The position numbers and the translations under genes were made by a program. This document shows positions 7,961-16,894 of a stretch of DNA of 46,186 nucleotides, in pieces. Within the stretch, counting starts at the first letter, position 1, and each line of letters begins with the position of its first letter. The notes under the pieces were generated by a model that saw only the letters and a program-made list of their open reading frames with translations, was not told the origin of the DNA and searched no databases. Source of the DNA: Lactiplantibacillus songbeiensis (GTDB lineage: Bacteria; Bacillota; Bacilli; Lactobacillales; Lactobacillaceae); NCBI RefSeq assembly GCF_005405125.1, contig NZ_BJDL01000031.1:1-46186 (forward strand), given 5' to 3'.

Positions 7961-8881
7961 TTGAAAACACTCAATTTAGGTCAAAGTGGCTTGCAAGCTT
8001 CCACCGTTGCCCTGGGGATTATGCGTATGAATGCCCTCACTGTGGATCAAGCCACGACTGTGTTGGAATCCACTGTTGATTTAGGGATCAACTACATTGA
8101 TTCCGCGGATATTTATGGTAATGGTGACTCTTCTAAAATTTTTGGTGCCGCTTTAAAGCAAGCAAATGTTAACCGCGACAATCTTTATATTCAATCTAAA
8201 GGTGGGATTGTCCCAGGGAAACGTTATGATTTCTCCAAGCAACATATCCTTGATGCTGTAGATGGCGAATTACAACGGCTAGGCGTGGATTACCTCGACA
8301 CCTTTCTCTTGCACCGTCCTGACCCATTGATGGACCCTAGCGAAGTCGCAGACGCCTTTAACGCACTACAGGCTAGTGGTAAAGTCCGCCATTTCGGCGT
8401 TTCTAACTTTAATCCCATGCAGGTTGACTTATTGCAATCAGCTTTGAGTCAACGCTTAATGATCAACCAACTCCAATTCGGCATCATGCATACTGGAGCC
8501 ATTGATTTCGGACTACACACCAATATGCAAGATGACCGCAGTCTTAATCATGATGGCGAAATCATTGAGTATTCACGGTTACATCACATGACGATCCAGG
8601 CTTGGTCCCCTTATCAATATGGGATGTTTGCCGGAATCTTCCTCGATAATCCGAAGTTTCCAAAGCTAAATGCTGCCATGCAAACCTTAGCTGATGAAAA
8701 ACAGACGACTAAGTCAGCCATCGCAACTGCTTGGATCTTACGTCATCCGGCTAACATGCAAGTTATCCTAGGCACAATGAATCCTAAACATCTCGCCGAG
8801 AATGCCGCTGGCGCCGATATCGACTTAACCCGTCAGGAATGGTATGACATCTACTTCGCTGCTGGTAACGATTTGCCATAA
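7961..8881 (+). CDS. Aldo/keto reductase (YdhF-like)
   Basis: A 306-residue NAD(P)H-dependent oxidoreductase of the aldo/keto reductase barrel family. The catalytic tetrad is visible: Asp and Tyr in YIDSADIYG (about residues 47 and 52), Lys in IQSKGG (about 80) and His in LLHRPDP (about 114). It starts at TTG, with AAGGAGG about nine bases upstream. It is monocistronic, with its own cre-overlapped promoter and terminator, so it is probably expressed when preferred sugars run out. The substrate cannot be read from the sequence. Confidence 0.92.
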   Translation: MKTLNLGQSGLQASTVALGIMRMNALTVDQATTVLESTVDLGINYIDSADIYGNGDSSKIFGAALKQANVNRDNLYIQSKGGIVPGKRYDFSKQHILDAVDGELQRLGVDYLDTFLLHRPDPLMDPSEVADAFNALQASGKVRHFGVSNFNPMQVDLLQSALSQRLMINQLQFGIMHTGAIDFGLHTNMQDDRSLNHDGEIIEYSRLHHMTIQAWSPYQYGMFAGIFLDNPKFPKLNAAMQTLADEKQTTKSAIATAWILRHPANMQVILGTMNPKHLAENAAGADIDLTRQEWYDIYFAAGNDLP

Positions 8882-8883
8882 TA

Positions 8884-8920
8884 AAAAAGGTTCGAGCCGA
8901 AATTGACTCGAGCCTTTTTT
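8884..8920 (+). terminator. Aldo/keto reductase terminator
   Basis: AAGGTTCGAG pairs with CTCGAGCCTT, followed by T6. Confidence 0.85.
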
Positions 8921-9112
8921 AGGTTGGAGGTAGCGCCCTAATTTCACTCAGTGACACCCTTTTTCTTAATTTTATCGCAAGATTCTTTAAATCGCGCTAA
9001 AATCAAGTTTTTATATTTCGAGTTTATACTAAAATGCGCTATCATTAACAGTATAAGACCAACTTTTATTATGCCATTCAATTAAACTGCAATTATCAAG
9101 GGGAGCCCTGCC

Positions 9113-9556
9113 ATGTCAAAATTTAATATCTCACTCGTTAGTGCCGACCGCGCCAAAGCGATGCTAACGGAATATAAGGAACAACGTAAAAATTCCGTTC
9201 CACAGCTAACAGCACCTGGTCGCTACATTTTACCAGATTACAAAATGACGCGACGTCGGGCTGCTTTTAAAATTGTGAAGCATACCTTCTTGACGCCACA
9301 CTACAAATCCTACGTTGCCCTGGACTCTGACAATGGGCACACCTTGTGGATGCGTAACTTCGGCTCATTGACAGAAGCCCTATTCTGGTTAGAAACTGGA
9401 CTTAAAATCAGTGATACCGACTCCCACTCCAATTATAAAGAGTGGAGCGACAAGCACACCGCTGAAATTGCGACCTTCAAAGATCTTTTACGGCAACGTC
9501 CGAAAGCTAAGCAAAAGAAGATCGGCAAAAAAGCTGTTAAGAAACCCAATAAATAA
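9113..9556 (+). CDS. Conserved hypothetical protein, basic
   Basis: A 147-residue soluble protein that I do not recognise. It is strongly basic, with a lysine-rich tail (KAKQKKIGKKAVKKPNK), a basic MTRRRAAFKIVKHTF patch in the middle, and an aromatic segment containing LWMRNFGSLTEALFWLETGL. No signal peptide or membrane segment is seen. A ribosome binding site (AAGGGGAG) and terminator frame it as a single-gene unit. The charge suggests nucleic-acid contact, but that is only a guess. Confidence 0.65.
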   Translation: MSKFNISLVSADRAKAMLTEYKEQRKNSVPQLTAPGRYILPDYKMTRRRAAFKIVKHTFLTPHYKSYVALDSDNGHTLWMRNFGSLTEALFWLETGLKISDTDSHSNYKEWSDKHTAEIATFKDLLRQRPKAKQKKIGKKAVKKPNK

Positions 9557-9557
9557 C

Positions 9558-9597
9558 AAAAAACGGCATCGACTTTCAAGTCAACGCCGTTTTTTTG
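9558..9597 (+). terminator. Terminator after hypothetical protein
   Basis: AAAAAACGGC...GCCGTTTTTTT hairpin with a GACTT/AAGTC inner stem. Confidence 0.8.
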
Positions 9598-9804
9598 ATG
9601 TTCAATATACTGATGCCCATAATCCCCATAATTAATGGTCATTAGCTAGAACATCCCCCAAAAATAATGACTAACCCAATCTCTTTTGACCGTGGTATGC
9701 CGACCACTGATGACTTATGTTTAAAACACAGGTCAAGTATATGAGCTTGGTGTAAATCTACGACCATTTCAAAGTAAAGTTATTGTATAGATTTTGTAAA
9801 GTAG

Positions 9805-10192
9805 CACACTTGGGGCTAGTTAAAATTGCCGCCTACCGGTTGGTTTCTAAAACGCTGGAACGCCATGGGCCATTTTGAAGCCAAAGAACGGTCTTCAAAA
9901 CTGGCCTTGGTCTAAGTCCGAGTAGACCACTCGCACTAAGGCCAACGACACGGCTGAGCATTTTAGAAACCAACCTCTCGGCTAAATGTATGGATTTAAT
10001 GATAACTATCCGATAATTAACGACGGGCGGGCCAGAATTGGCTCAGTGGTGTCGTTTATCTTAGTCGTGGTTTTCCGACTTAGATAAAGCCCGGCTTGTG
10101 AGACCGCCCCTTGGCTCACAAACGTGGCCACCACGTTCCAGCCAATTCTGGGCCAACCAGAGTGACAAGTAAAATCCAACTAGCACCAAACG
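9805..10192. repeat. Composite palindromic element, locus 2 (class A forward + class B reverse)
   Basis: Full-length composite. The class A module (about 9826-9987) has outer arms GGTTGGTTTCTAAAACGC and GCATTTTAGAAACCAACC, hairpin TTTTGAAG/CTTCAAAA with loop CCAAAGAACGGT, and a long stem with an A-A mismatch. The class B module (about 10021-10170, reverse) has hairpin stem TGTGAG/CTCACA with loop CCAAGGGGCGGT. The outer ends are inverted copies of CTTGGNGCTAGTTNNA. The bases between 9643 and 9804 hold nothing I recognise. Confidence 0.85.
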
Positions 10193-10202
10193 TAACGTAC
10201 AC

Positions 10203-10251
10203 AAAAACCCGGTTAATTGTGCCTGAAAGGCAATGCAATTAACCGGGTTTT
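10203..10251 (-). terminator. BCCT gene terminator (bidirectional)
   Basis: A 15-16 bp stem AAAACCCGGTTAATTG with its complement, with T-rich ends on both strands. Confidence 0.85.
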
Positions 10252-10276
10252 ATTGAACTTTGTTTTCAGAAACAGT

Positions 10277-11965
10277 CTAATCGGTTTCTTGGGCCGATGT
10301 TGACTTTCGCCGTGACCGTTCACGTGCATAATCAGTCTTCGTCGAGATTTCAACATCCCGTGCTAACTGCTTCCGTTTGGCTTTAGCCGTTGCCTTAGCG
10401 GTTGCTTTAGCAGCTTCTTCGACCGGATCAGTTGTTAAATCACGATGGATCGAATAAAGCATGATCAATACCACGGCAATCAGTGGGAACCCAGACATCG
10501 CACAAATCGACTGGATGGCTTTAAAGCCCCCGACTGTCACCAATCCTAATGAGAAGAGTAAGAAAATAACTACCCAACTCATCCGATTGAACCGACTTGG
10601 TTGTTGACCAACTTCCAACTTTTTACTAGTGAAAGATGACGTGATGAACGCAAATGATGACACGGTTGTGGCTAAGAAGATGAAGCATGATAAGCAGTAG
10701 AGTACTAACATGATCATCTTAAGCGGCAACGTCGTCAATACAGCGGCAATCACAGCAGCTTGACCTTGCGTGTTCAAGATATGGACTAAGTTGACAATCC
10801 CCATCTTTTGCAAGTACAAGGCGTAACCACCTAAAATTGCGTAAAAGCTGACACAGCCTAACGAGCCCCACAACAACATCCCACCTAAGACTTGGCGAAT
10901 GGTCCGTCCGCGTGAGATCCGGGCAATGAATAAGCCCATCACTGGCATAAAGGATAACCACCAGCCCCAGTAGAAGATCGTTTGACTTTGCATGACGGTG
11001 ACTTTACCGTTAGCAGCCGTATTGAAGCTCATGCTGACAAACTTATTAAGGAATAGTCCGATACTGTTCGTTTCGGAATTCAAAATGTATAACGTTGGGC
11101 CGACTACTAGTACGATGACTAAAAAGCCAATCGCTAACCAGATATGGGCGGAACTCAACCGGCCGATCCCCTTGGTTAACCCATGAAAGACCGCCGTAGC
11201 AAAGATAACGAATAAAATGGCGAATAAACCGAGTTTGAGCATCATCGTATCCGGAATCCCGGTAACGGTGCTCAACACTTTAGAAATAACTGGAATTTCC
11301 ATCCCAACTGAGGTACCGACACCACCCATAATCCCAATAACGACTAAAAAGTCGACCAGGTTACGAGCAATACGTTTACCTAAGCTGTCACCTTCTAAGA
11401 CAGAAATCGCAGCACTTAAACGTTGGACCTTGATATGCTTAACGTACATGGCGTACGAAATCGCAATTGTGGCGGGAGCAAACATCATCCACGCCATTGG
11501 TCCCCAGTTGAATTGACCCAACATGTGGGCATAATTATAAGCGGAATTAGAAAACGGCTTAATGCCGAATGACGGACTTTGTAAATAACGTAACGGATCA
11601 ACGATACTCAACATTAAGATGCTGGCATCGATCCCCGTAGCGTAAACCATACTGCCCCAATGGAAGGTTGAAAACTCTGGCTTATCCTTGGGACCGCCTA
11701 ACTTGGTTTTACCGAATTTACTCAAGCCTAAGTAAATGAAAAAGATAAAGTTGATGACATAGACCAGCATGTATAACCAGCTCATATTGCCTGTCAGCCA
11801 GTTGAGGATTGCCCCCAAACCTGCTTCCAATGATTGACCGCCGACTAATAGAAAAATCGAAGCCACTGCAAACAAACCAATTGTTGGCAAGTACACCCAC
11901 CAATCAATATTCTTACTTTTTAAAATAATAAACCTGCTACTGAAAATATCCATTCGATATATCAA
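10277..11965 (-). CDS. BCCT-family betaine/carnitine/choline transporter
   Basis: A 562-residue membrane transporter with about twelve hydrophobic segments. Family signatures are visible: the glycine-rich GGVGTSVGMEIP segment near the first unwound helix, and the conserved GLFIARISRGRTIRQ stretch. The C-terminal tail is long and charged, with alternating Ala-Lys repeats (KATAKATAKAKRKQ), as in osmoregulated BCCT carriers. Role: uptake of a trimethylammonium compound, probably for osmoprotection or exchange. The start is uncertain. TTG at 11965 and ATG at 11953 are 17 and 29 bases from GGAGG, while an in-frame ATT at 11971 sits at 11 bases. That Shine-Dalgarno lies inside a hairpin, so translation is probably regulated. 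Confidence 0.88.
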   Translation of the reverse strand: MIYRMDIFSSRFIILKSKNIDWWVYLPTIGLFAVASIFLLVGGQSLEAGLGAILNWLTGNMSWLYMLVYVINFIFFIYLGLSKFGKTKLGGPKDKPEFSTFHWGSMVYATGIDASILMLSIVDPLRYLQSPSFGIKPFSNSAYNYAHMLGQFNWGPMAWMMFAPATIAISYAMYVKHIKVQRLSAAISVLEGDSLGKRIARNLVDFLVVIGIMGGVGTSVGMEIPVISKVLSTVTGIPDTMMLKLGLFAILFVIFATAVFHGLTKGIGRLSSAHIWLAIGFLVIVLVVGPTLYILNSETNSIGLFLNKFVSMSFNTAANGKVTVMQSQTIFYWGWWLSFMPVMGLFIARISRGRTIRQVLGGMLLWGSLGCVSFYAILGGYALYLQKMGIVNLVHILNTQGQAAVIAAVLTTLPLKMIMLVLYCLSCFIFLATTVSSFAFITSSFTSKKLEVGQQPSRFNRMSWVVIFLLFSLGLVTVGGFKAIQSICAMSGFPLIAVVLIMLYSIHRDLTTDPVEEAAKATAKATAKAKRKQLARDVEISTKTDYARERSRRKSTSAQETD

Positions 11966-12500
11966 TAAAATTCGTGGTTCTTCCTCCCAAGTTAATGGGA
12001 GTCCCCACGCGTTAATTTCCGACTAGCAATCGGTACACCCCTTCGAGTTACTCCTCGAAGCACTCAGTACCCTTAGTTTTAATAAGGTAAATCGGCTTGC
12101 AGGTCCAGTTCGGTTTGTGCTAACTCAAAATCAGTAGCAGAATTTCCTTCTTTCCGTTGGTGAACTTAGACCTGCGCCATACTGACAAACTTATTAAATT
12201 GCTTCATCTACGTTGGTACTTACCAGTTTAGCTTAGAGTGTGAGTCAGAGCGGGTTGAAACTGATCATTAGGCTAGCCAGCCAATGGTTCGGCGCTCTTC
12301 CGAACGGTTGGTTGGCGTACCTAAGCGCAGGCTTCAGCTCTGGCGAATACGTTTCGGCAAATTTGCTGAAACGTGTTCACTCCGGCAGTTGGCTCCGCTT
12401 GCTACGCTAAGTCAAGGATGCGGAAAACCACCCCATCATTGACTTAGCTAGGCAATGCTCACCAACTACCCGCCGTCGTTCACACTCTATAAATATCTTG
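11966..12500 (-). promoter_or_regulatory. Long structured 5-prime leader of the BCCT gene
   Basis: About 500 bases upstream of the transporter fold into nested helices on the minus strand. A closed domain spans 12234-12488, with outer arms AGAGTGTGA/TCACACTCT. It contains hairpins at 12278-12315 (GTTCGG/CCGAAC), 12350-12373 (CGTTTC/GAAACG) and 12406-12448 (GCTAAGTCAA/TTGACTTAGC). Closer to the gene are GCAGGTC/GACCTGC (12099-12175), CTTCGAG/CTCGAAG (12041-12060) and CTCCCA/TGGGAG (11985-12002). The last of these buries the Shine-Dalgarno GGGAGG. It has no T-box, purine or other riboswitch motif that I recognise. Confidence 0.6.
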
Positions 12501-12571
12501 CTAATGGATAACCCCCTTGAATTCAGATACGTCATTTGTAAAACGGTAGCTAAAATAGTCCCATAATACAC

Positions 12572-12673
12572 AAAAAGTCGCACGGCAGGGTAACAAGTTA
12601 CCACCTGTACAGCGCGACCCGTCTTATACAAATGCTGATTTCAGTATTTTTCGTCTGATATATCTGATGTTCA
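12572..12673 (-). ncRNA. Small RNA or attenuator candidate
   Basis: On the minus strand a promoter (-35 TTGAAT at 12702-12707, 16-nt spacer, -10 TATAGT at 12680-12685) is followed about 60 bases later by a terminator. The terminator is a GTCGC/GCGAC stem with inner GGTAAC/GTTACC, then T5 (12572-12618). This would give an RNA of about 100 nt. Alternatively it is an attenuator at the head of the BCCT leader. No ORF of note. Confidence 0.45.
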
Positions 12674-12826
12674 TCTATTACTATACTAGCATTAGAAAAT
12701 AATTCAAATAGCCGGTTTAACGGGAGTTTAAGCCTATCATGATAGGGATAAGACCGCTTTTTTAGCCGCAAAAACGCCGATTTTTCTGAAAATTAATCGG
12801 TTTTTCCGCAAATTATTAATTTTTAT

Positions 12827-12883
12827 TTAGAATCATTCTAAACTAATTGAATTTATTTTTGTTAGTGTTATTCTAATGATAAC
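12827..12883 (+). promoter_or_regulatory. Metal ATPase promoter with Fur/PerR-type boxes
   Basis: TTAGAATCATTCTAA (12827-12841) is a perfect 7-1-7 inverted repeat of the Fur/PerR/Zur type. It lies just upstream of -35 TTGAAT (12847-12852), with a 16-nt spacer and -10 TATTCT (12869-12874). A second, weaker palindrome GTTATTCTAATGATAAC (12867-12883) covers the -10. Confidence 0.65.
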
Positions 12884-12925
12884 AGTAAAGGAATCGGTTA
12901 CACAGTAAAAAGGAAGGTGCTTTTT

Positions 12926-14764
12926 ATGCGACATTACTACAAATTGATTTTAACCGTTAGTATTGGGATTTTAGCGCTAATCTTAGAATTCGGCTTCCAT
13001 TGGCAACTAACCGCGCAAGTCATCATCACCGTGATGGGCTCGATTATGGCGCTATCAATGTTAGTTGAAATGATCAAAACCTTGCGTTCTGGCAAATACG
13101 GGGTCGACTTATTAGCCATCACTGCCATTGTTGCAACATTAGCGGTCAGTGAGTACTGGGCGGGACTAGTCGTTCTAATTATGCTGACCGGTGGCGATTC
13201 ATTAGAGGATTACGCCGCCAAACGGGCGAATACAGAACTAAAAGCCCTCTTAGATAATTCCCCACAAGTCGCCCATCGGCTCGTTGATGGCCAGCTTGCT
13301 GATATTGACGTTGACGCTGCCCAAGTTGGCGATCAATTAGTCGTTAAGCCTGGCGAGCTCGTCCCGGTTGATGGGCATTTGATCCAAGGAACCGCCTTAT
13401 TCGACGAATCTTCCTTAACTGGTGAATCCAAACCCGTTGAAAAAACGCTTGGCGATGACCTGATGTCTGGGGCTGTTAACGGTGATAGTGCCGTGACGAT
13501 GGTCGTCGATAAAGTTGCTGCTGATAGTCAGTATCAACAATTAGTGAAGTTAGTTCAAGAATCCGAAGCCCGACCGGCGAAGTTTGTTCGTTTGGCTGAC
13601 CGATACGCGGTGCCTTTTACCTTAGTTGCCTATGTGATTGCTGGGGTAGCCTGGGCACTTAGCGGGGACCCGCATCGCTTCGCCGAAGTTCTCGTCGTTG
13701 CTTCACCGTGCCCTTTGATCTTGGCAGCACCCGTTGCGTTAGTCTCTGGGATGAGTCGCTCCAGCCGCAATGGGATCGTGGTTAAGACCGGTGATATGCT
13801 TGAAAAGATGTCGCTAGCTAAGTCCGCCGCCTTTGATAAGACTGGGACAATTACTAGTGGCCAATTAACGGTTAACCAAATCCAGCCACAAGCTGAATTT
13901 ACCGCCGCGGAAATCTTACATCTAGCTGCTAGTGCGGAACAAAATTCCAGTCATATTCTGGCCCGTTCCATCGTTAAATATGCAGCCGACCAGCCACTTA
14001 GCGCTGCGAATAATTTGGCCGAAGTTACCGGTAGTGGGGTCACTGCCACCGTTGATGACCATCTCGTTAAAGTCGGCAAATTAGCATTCGTCGATCCTGA
14101 CACGACTGAACAACCATTAGCCCAGACCGCCATTTACGTCGCGATTGATGGCCACTACGCCGGGGTCATCACCTTTATTGATAATGTCCGGCCCGAAGCT
14201 GCTACGACCTTGCAGGCGTTACATGCTGAAGGCGTTCAAAACGTGATGATGCTCACGGGGGATCAACGGGCGATCGCCGATAGTATTGCCGCTGAAGTTG
14301 GGATTGATACCGTTCAAGCTGACTTACTCCCAGCTGATAAGATTAAGAATTTAAAAGCTGTTCCAAATGATCAGCGTCCCGTCATTATGGTCGGCGATGG
14401 CGTGAATGATGCCCCTTCGCTAGCCGTCGCCGATGTTGGGATTGCCATGGGCGCTCATGGATCAACCGCCGCCAGTGAATCCGCTGACGTCGTAATCTTA
14501 AAAGATGACCTCAGTCGCGTGGTAACCGCAATTCAAATCTCCAAAGACACCTTGAATGTGGCTAAGCAAGCAGTCTGGATTGGGATTGCCATCTGTACGA
14601 TTCTTATGCTCATTGCTAGTTCCGGGATTATTCCCGCCTTATTTGGGGCGATGCTACAAGAAGTTGTCGACACCGTTTCAATCCTTTGGGCCTTGCGGGC
14701 TTTACGGGATCGTTCCCAAACGAAAGCCACGACTAAGAAATCGCCAAGCACCACTCAGAATTAA
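12926..14764 (+). CDS. P1B-type heavy-metal translocating ATPase (SPC motif)
   Basis: A 612-residue metal-transporting P-type ATPase. Landmarks in order are the actuator-domain TGES in SSLTGESKPV, the membrane metal-site motif SPCPL, the phosphorylation site DKTGTIT, and the GDGVNDAP hinge. There is no N-terminal metal-binding domain. The usual HP dipeptide is replaced by SHILARS, and helix 8 carries QEVVD. SPC and the missing N-terminal domain fit the P1B-4 group, which includes PerR-controlled Fe(II) exporters of Bacillus and Listeria. The Fur-type boxes upstream support Fe(II), or possibly Mn/Co/Zn, efflux. The start at 12926 has GGAAGG upstream; a GTG at 12917 lies within that site. Confidence 0.85.
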   Translation: MRHYYKLILTVSIGILALILEFGFHWQLTAQVIITVMGSIMALSMLVEMIKTLRSGKYGVDLLAITAIVATLAVSEYWAGLVVLIMLTGGDSLEDYAAKRANTELKALLDNSPQVAHRLVDGQLADIDVDAAQVGDQLVVKPGELVPVDGHLIQGTALFDESSLTGESKPVEKTLGDDLMSGAVNGDSAVTMVVDKVAADSQYQQLVKLVQESEARPAKFVRLADRYAVPFTLVAYVIAGVAWALSGDPHRFAEVLVVASPCPLILAAPVALVSGMSRSSRNGIVVKTGDMLEKMSLAKSAAFDKTGTITSGQLTVNQIQPQAEFTAAEILHLAASAEQNSSHILARSIVKYAADQPLSAANNLAEVTGSGVTATVDDHLVKVGKLAFVDPDTTEQPLAQTAIYVAIDGHYAGVITFIDNVRPEAATTLQALHAEGVQNVMMLTGDQRAIADSIAAEVGIDTVQADLLPADKIKNLKAVPNDQRPVIMVGDGVNDAPSLAVADVGIAMGAHGSTAASESADVVILKDDLSRVVTAIQISKDTLNVAKQAVWIGIAICTILMLIASSGIIPALFGAMLQEVVDTVSILWALRALRDRSQTKATTKKSPSTTQN

Positions 14765-14825
14765 AGCGTTGCCAAATCAGATTTGTTAGTGCTATGCTGA
14801 GGGGAAATGAAATGGATGTGATACC

Positions 14826-15002
14826 ATGCCGCAATGGGTCTTGGATTGGTCCAAAGAATCCCTGATTTTCATCGTTGTCCTAACCTTTGTCACGGTGGTC
14901 TTGATGAAGATCGACCTCCGTCAAGCGATTCTGGTCGACTTTGGTTATATGATTCTAGCGTTGCCTTTAGCTTATCGAAATCGCAACCGCCGCAAAAAAT
15001 AA
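14826..15002 (+). CDS. Small membrane protein, 58 aa
   Basis: Reads MPQWVLDWSKESLIFIVVLT and onward. One strong membrane helix spans about residues 13-28, and a second hydrophobic stretch about 38-50. The tail is very basic (RNRNRRKK). It follows the metal ATPase by 61 bases and ends in the shared terminator, so it may be co-transcribed. The ribosome binding site is weak. I do not recognise a family. Its position suggests an accessory to the ATPase, but that is inference only. Confidence 0.55.
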   Translation: MPQWVLDWSKESLIFIVVLTFVTVVLMKIDLRQAILVDFGYMILALPLAYRNRNRRKK

Positions 15003-15030
15003 AGCAACCCCAATTCGGGTTGCTTTATTT
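15001..15030. terminator. Terminator between convergent genes
   Basis: AAAGCAACCC/GGGTTGCTTT stem with a 6-nt loop. T-rich on both sides, it serves the ATPase unit and the adenine deaminase gene. Confidence 0.85.
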
Positions 15031-15038
15031 TATGACTA

Positions 15039-16712
15039 TTATTTATCGACCGAAATAAAATCAAAACTGTCATAGTCGAACAATCCTCGATCGGTTAATT
15101 TTAACGTTGGAATCACTGGTAACGTTAGAAAAGACAAGGTAATAAACGGATCAAAGGCAATCGGCTGATCACATAATTGATTATAAGCCGTCTTAATCTC
15201 GGCTAACTGTTGTGCGACCGTCTCATAGCCGGCGGCGGATAATAGGCCCCCAATCGCTAACGGCAACGTCGCCGTCACTTGTTGATCATCTGACACCGCG
15301 ATGCCGCCATTAGTATGCGTAATCTGCGTGATAGCGCGTAAAATTGCCAAATCCGAGGTCCCGACTGCCACAATATTATGGGCATCATGCGCCACTGAAC
15401 CAGCAACTGCCCCGTGCTTCAATTGAAAGCCATGTACCAAGCCAACGCCAACCCGACCGGTATGACGATGCCGCTCCACAACAACCATTTTTAAAATATC
15501 CTGGTCCAAATCCGTCACAAATTGACCTGCAACCACTGGCACTTGCTTAATCAGGTGATCTGTTTCAATATGGTTCGGCTGCACACCAATCACGTTGGCC
15601 TTTCCCGTAGTTAATGGTAACGCCAAGTCCGCGAGCGTGGCGTGCTGCTGAATCCGAGTCGCCGTAAAGGCTAATGGTTTGGTGGTTGCTTCTTCGTCAA
15701 TCCATATTCCGTTCTTCATCGTTCGGCTAACCTTGACTTGGTCAACATCATCTAAAACCACTAGATCTGCTAATTTACCGGGCGTCAAACTACCCCGATC
15801 GGTTAAACGATGGGCGTTAGCAGCATGATAGCTGGCCATTGTATAGGCTAATGCTGGCCGAATCCCGCTAGCAATGGCCAGCTTAACGTTATAGTCAATC
15901 GACCCTTCCGTCATTAAATCCGCAATCGTCTTATCATCAGTACAAAAGGCAAACCGACTGGCATTCGCTTCCGTGACAGCGCCAATGGTTCCCTGCACAT
16001 CGCGTTCAACAGTCCCCTCTCGTAAGAAGACAAACATGCCTGCCTTAACGCGTGCTAACGCTTCTGGGACCGTCGTACATTCATGGTCCGTATCTAAACC
16101 AGCATTGCGCATCACGTTCAACTGATGCGCATCTAAGCCGGCCGCATGCCCATCAGCGTGATAGCCATGGGCGTTGGCATCGCGAATCTTAGCCAGGGTA
16201 TCGGCATCCCCACGTTCAACGGCACCATAATCCATCACTTCCGCGAGTCCACGTACTTCCGGCTGCGCATATAACGGTCGTAAGTCAGCCGCATGCAATG
16301 TTGCCCCATTATCATCAAATGGTACACAAGGGACTGAAGATGGCAACATGAAGAAAACATCGAGTGGTGTCTGGCGCGCATCATCAATCAAATATTGGAT
16401 TCCCGCGATTCCCGCCACATTAGCCAATTCATGCGGATCAGTCGCAATCGCGGTAACCCCATGTTGTAACAGGACTTTACCTAGTTCACTCGGCGCCACC
16501 ATCGCACTTTCCATGTGTACATGGGCATCAATCATGCCCGGGACAATCCATTTGCCGGTTGCATCAACCTGTTCACGGGCCTGGTACGGTTCATCTTTTA
16601 AATTACTAATAATATGGCCATGATCAATCCACAGACTCGTGGTTTCAAATTCACGAGTCAACACGTTTAATACTTGGGCCCCGGTAATAACCATATCCAC
16701 TGTTTTCGTCAA
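15039..16712 (-). CDS. ade: Adenine deaminase
   Basis: A 557-residue amidohydrolase that converts adenine to hypoxanthine and ammonia for purine salvage. The metal-binding IDAHVHMESAM motif lies at about residues 61-71, then the family-typical ATDPHELANVAG, then PSSVPCVPF. The C-terminal half carries conserved HRHTGRVGVG and HDAHNIVAVG segments. Length is normal for bacterial AdeC. It starts at TTG with AAGGAG upstream. Transcription is controlled by a purine riboswitch-terminator ahead of the gene. Confidence 0.95.
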   Translation of the reverse strand: MTKTVDMVITGAQVLNVLTREFETTSLWIDHGHIISNLKDEPYQAREQVDATGKWIVPGMIDAHVHMESAMVAPSELGKVLLQHGVTAIATDPHELANVAGIAGIQYLIDDARQTPLDVFFMLPSSVPCVPFDDNGATLHAADLRPLYAQPEVRGLAEVMDYGAVERGDADTLAKIRDANAHGYHADGHAAGLDAHQLNVMRNAGLDTDHECTTVPEALARVKAGMFVFLREGTVERDVQGTIGAVTEANASRFAFCTDDKTIADLMTEGSIDYNVKLAIASGIRPALAYTMASYHAANAHRLTDRGSLTPGKLADLVVLDDVDQVKVSRTMKNGIWIDEEATTKPLAFTATRIQQHATLADLALPLTTGKANVIGVQPNHIETDHLIKQVPVVAGQFVTDLDQDILKMVVVERHRHTGRVGVGLVHGFQLKHGAVAGSVAHDAHNIVAVGTSDLAILRAITQITHTNGGIAVSDDQQVTATLPLAIGGLLSAAGYETVAQQLAEIKTAYNQLCDQPIAFDPFITLSFLTLPVIPTLKLTDRGLFDYDSFDFISVDK

Positions 16713-16744
16713 AATGTTCTCCTTCTGCCTATCATATCAGGAGC

Positions 16745-16869
16745 AAAAAATCGACCGACGCCACCACAAAGCGAGTTGTGGTGGTATCGATCGACTCAAT
16801 TCGCTTATAGTCCAGTGTTTACGGCACTGGGTAGAAACTCGCCATCCATATCATGGCATTATATAGGCA
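16745..16869 (-). promoter_or_regulatory. Purine riboswitch (guanine-type) with terminator
   Basis: The minus strand reads TATATAATGCC, then the conserved GTTTCTACC and CCGTAAACAC loops, then GGACTATAAG. This is the three-way-junction purine aptamer (16801-16869). The specificity base in GACTAT is C, which is characteristic of guanine/hypoxanthine-binding members; adenine binders have GATTAT. A terminator follows (16745-16793: ATCGA...CCACCAC/GTGGTGG...TCGAT, then T6). Ligand binding should stop transcription of the adenine deaminase gene. Confidence 0.9.
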
Positions 16870-16894
16870 ATTCATTTATTTTTGATTGTCCGTA

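Noticed and set aside
11966-12500. T-box interpretation of the BCCT leader
   Set aside because: A GGGTGTACCG string is present near the gene, but the canonical GGGTGGNACCGCG, a Stem I distal loop and a terminator are missing.
12407-12631. 74-codon minus-strand frame between the ATPase promoter and the BCCT leader
   Set aside because: It runs across the terminator hairpin and the structured leader and has no ribosome binding site. RNA structure explains the region better.
12889-12902. cre at the metal ATPase start (AGGAATCGGTTACA)
   Set aside because: The first fixed T is missing, and the site is downstream of a promoter already explained by Fur-type boxes.
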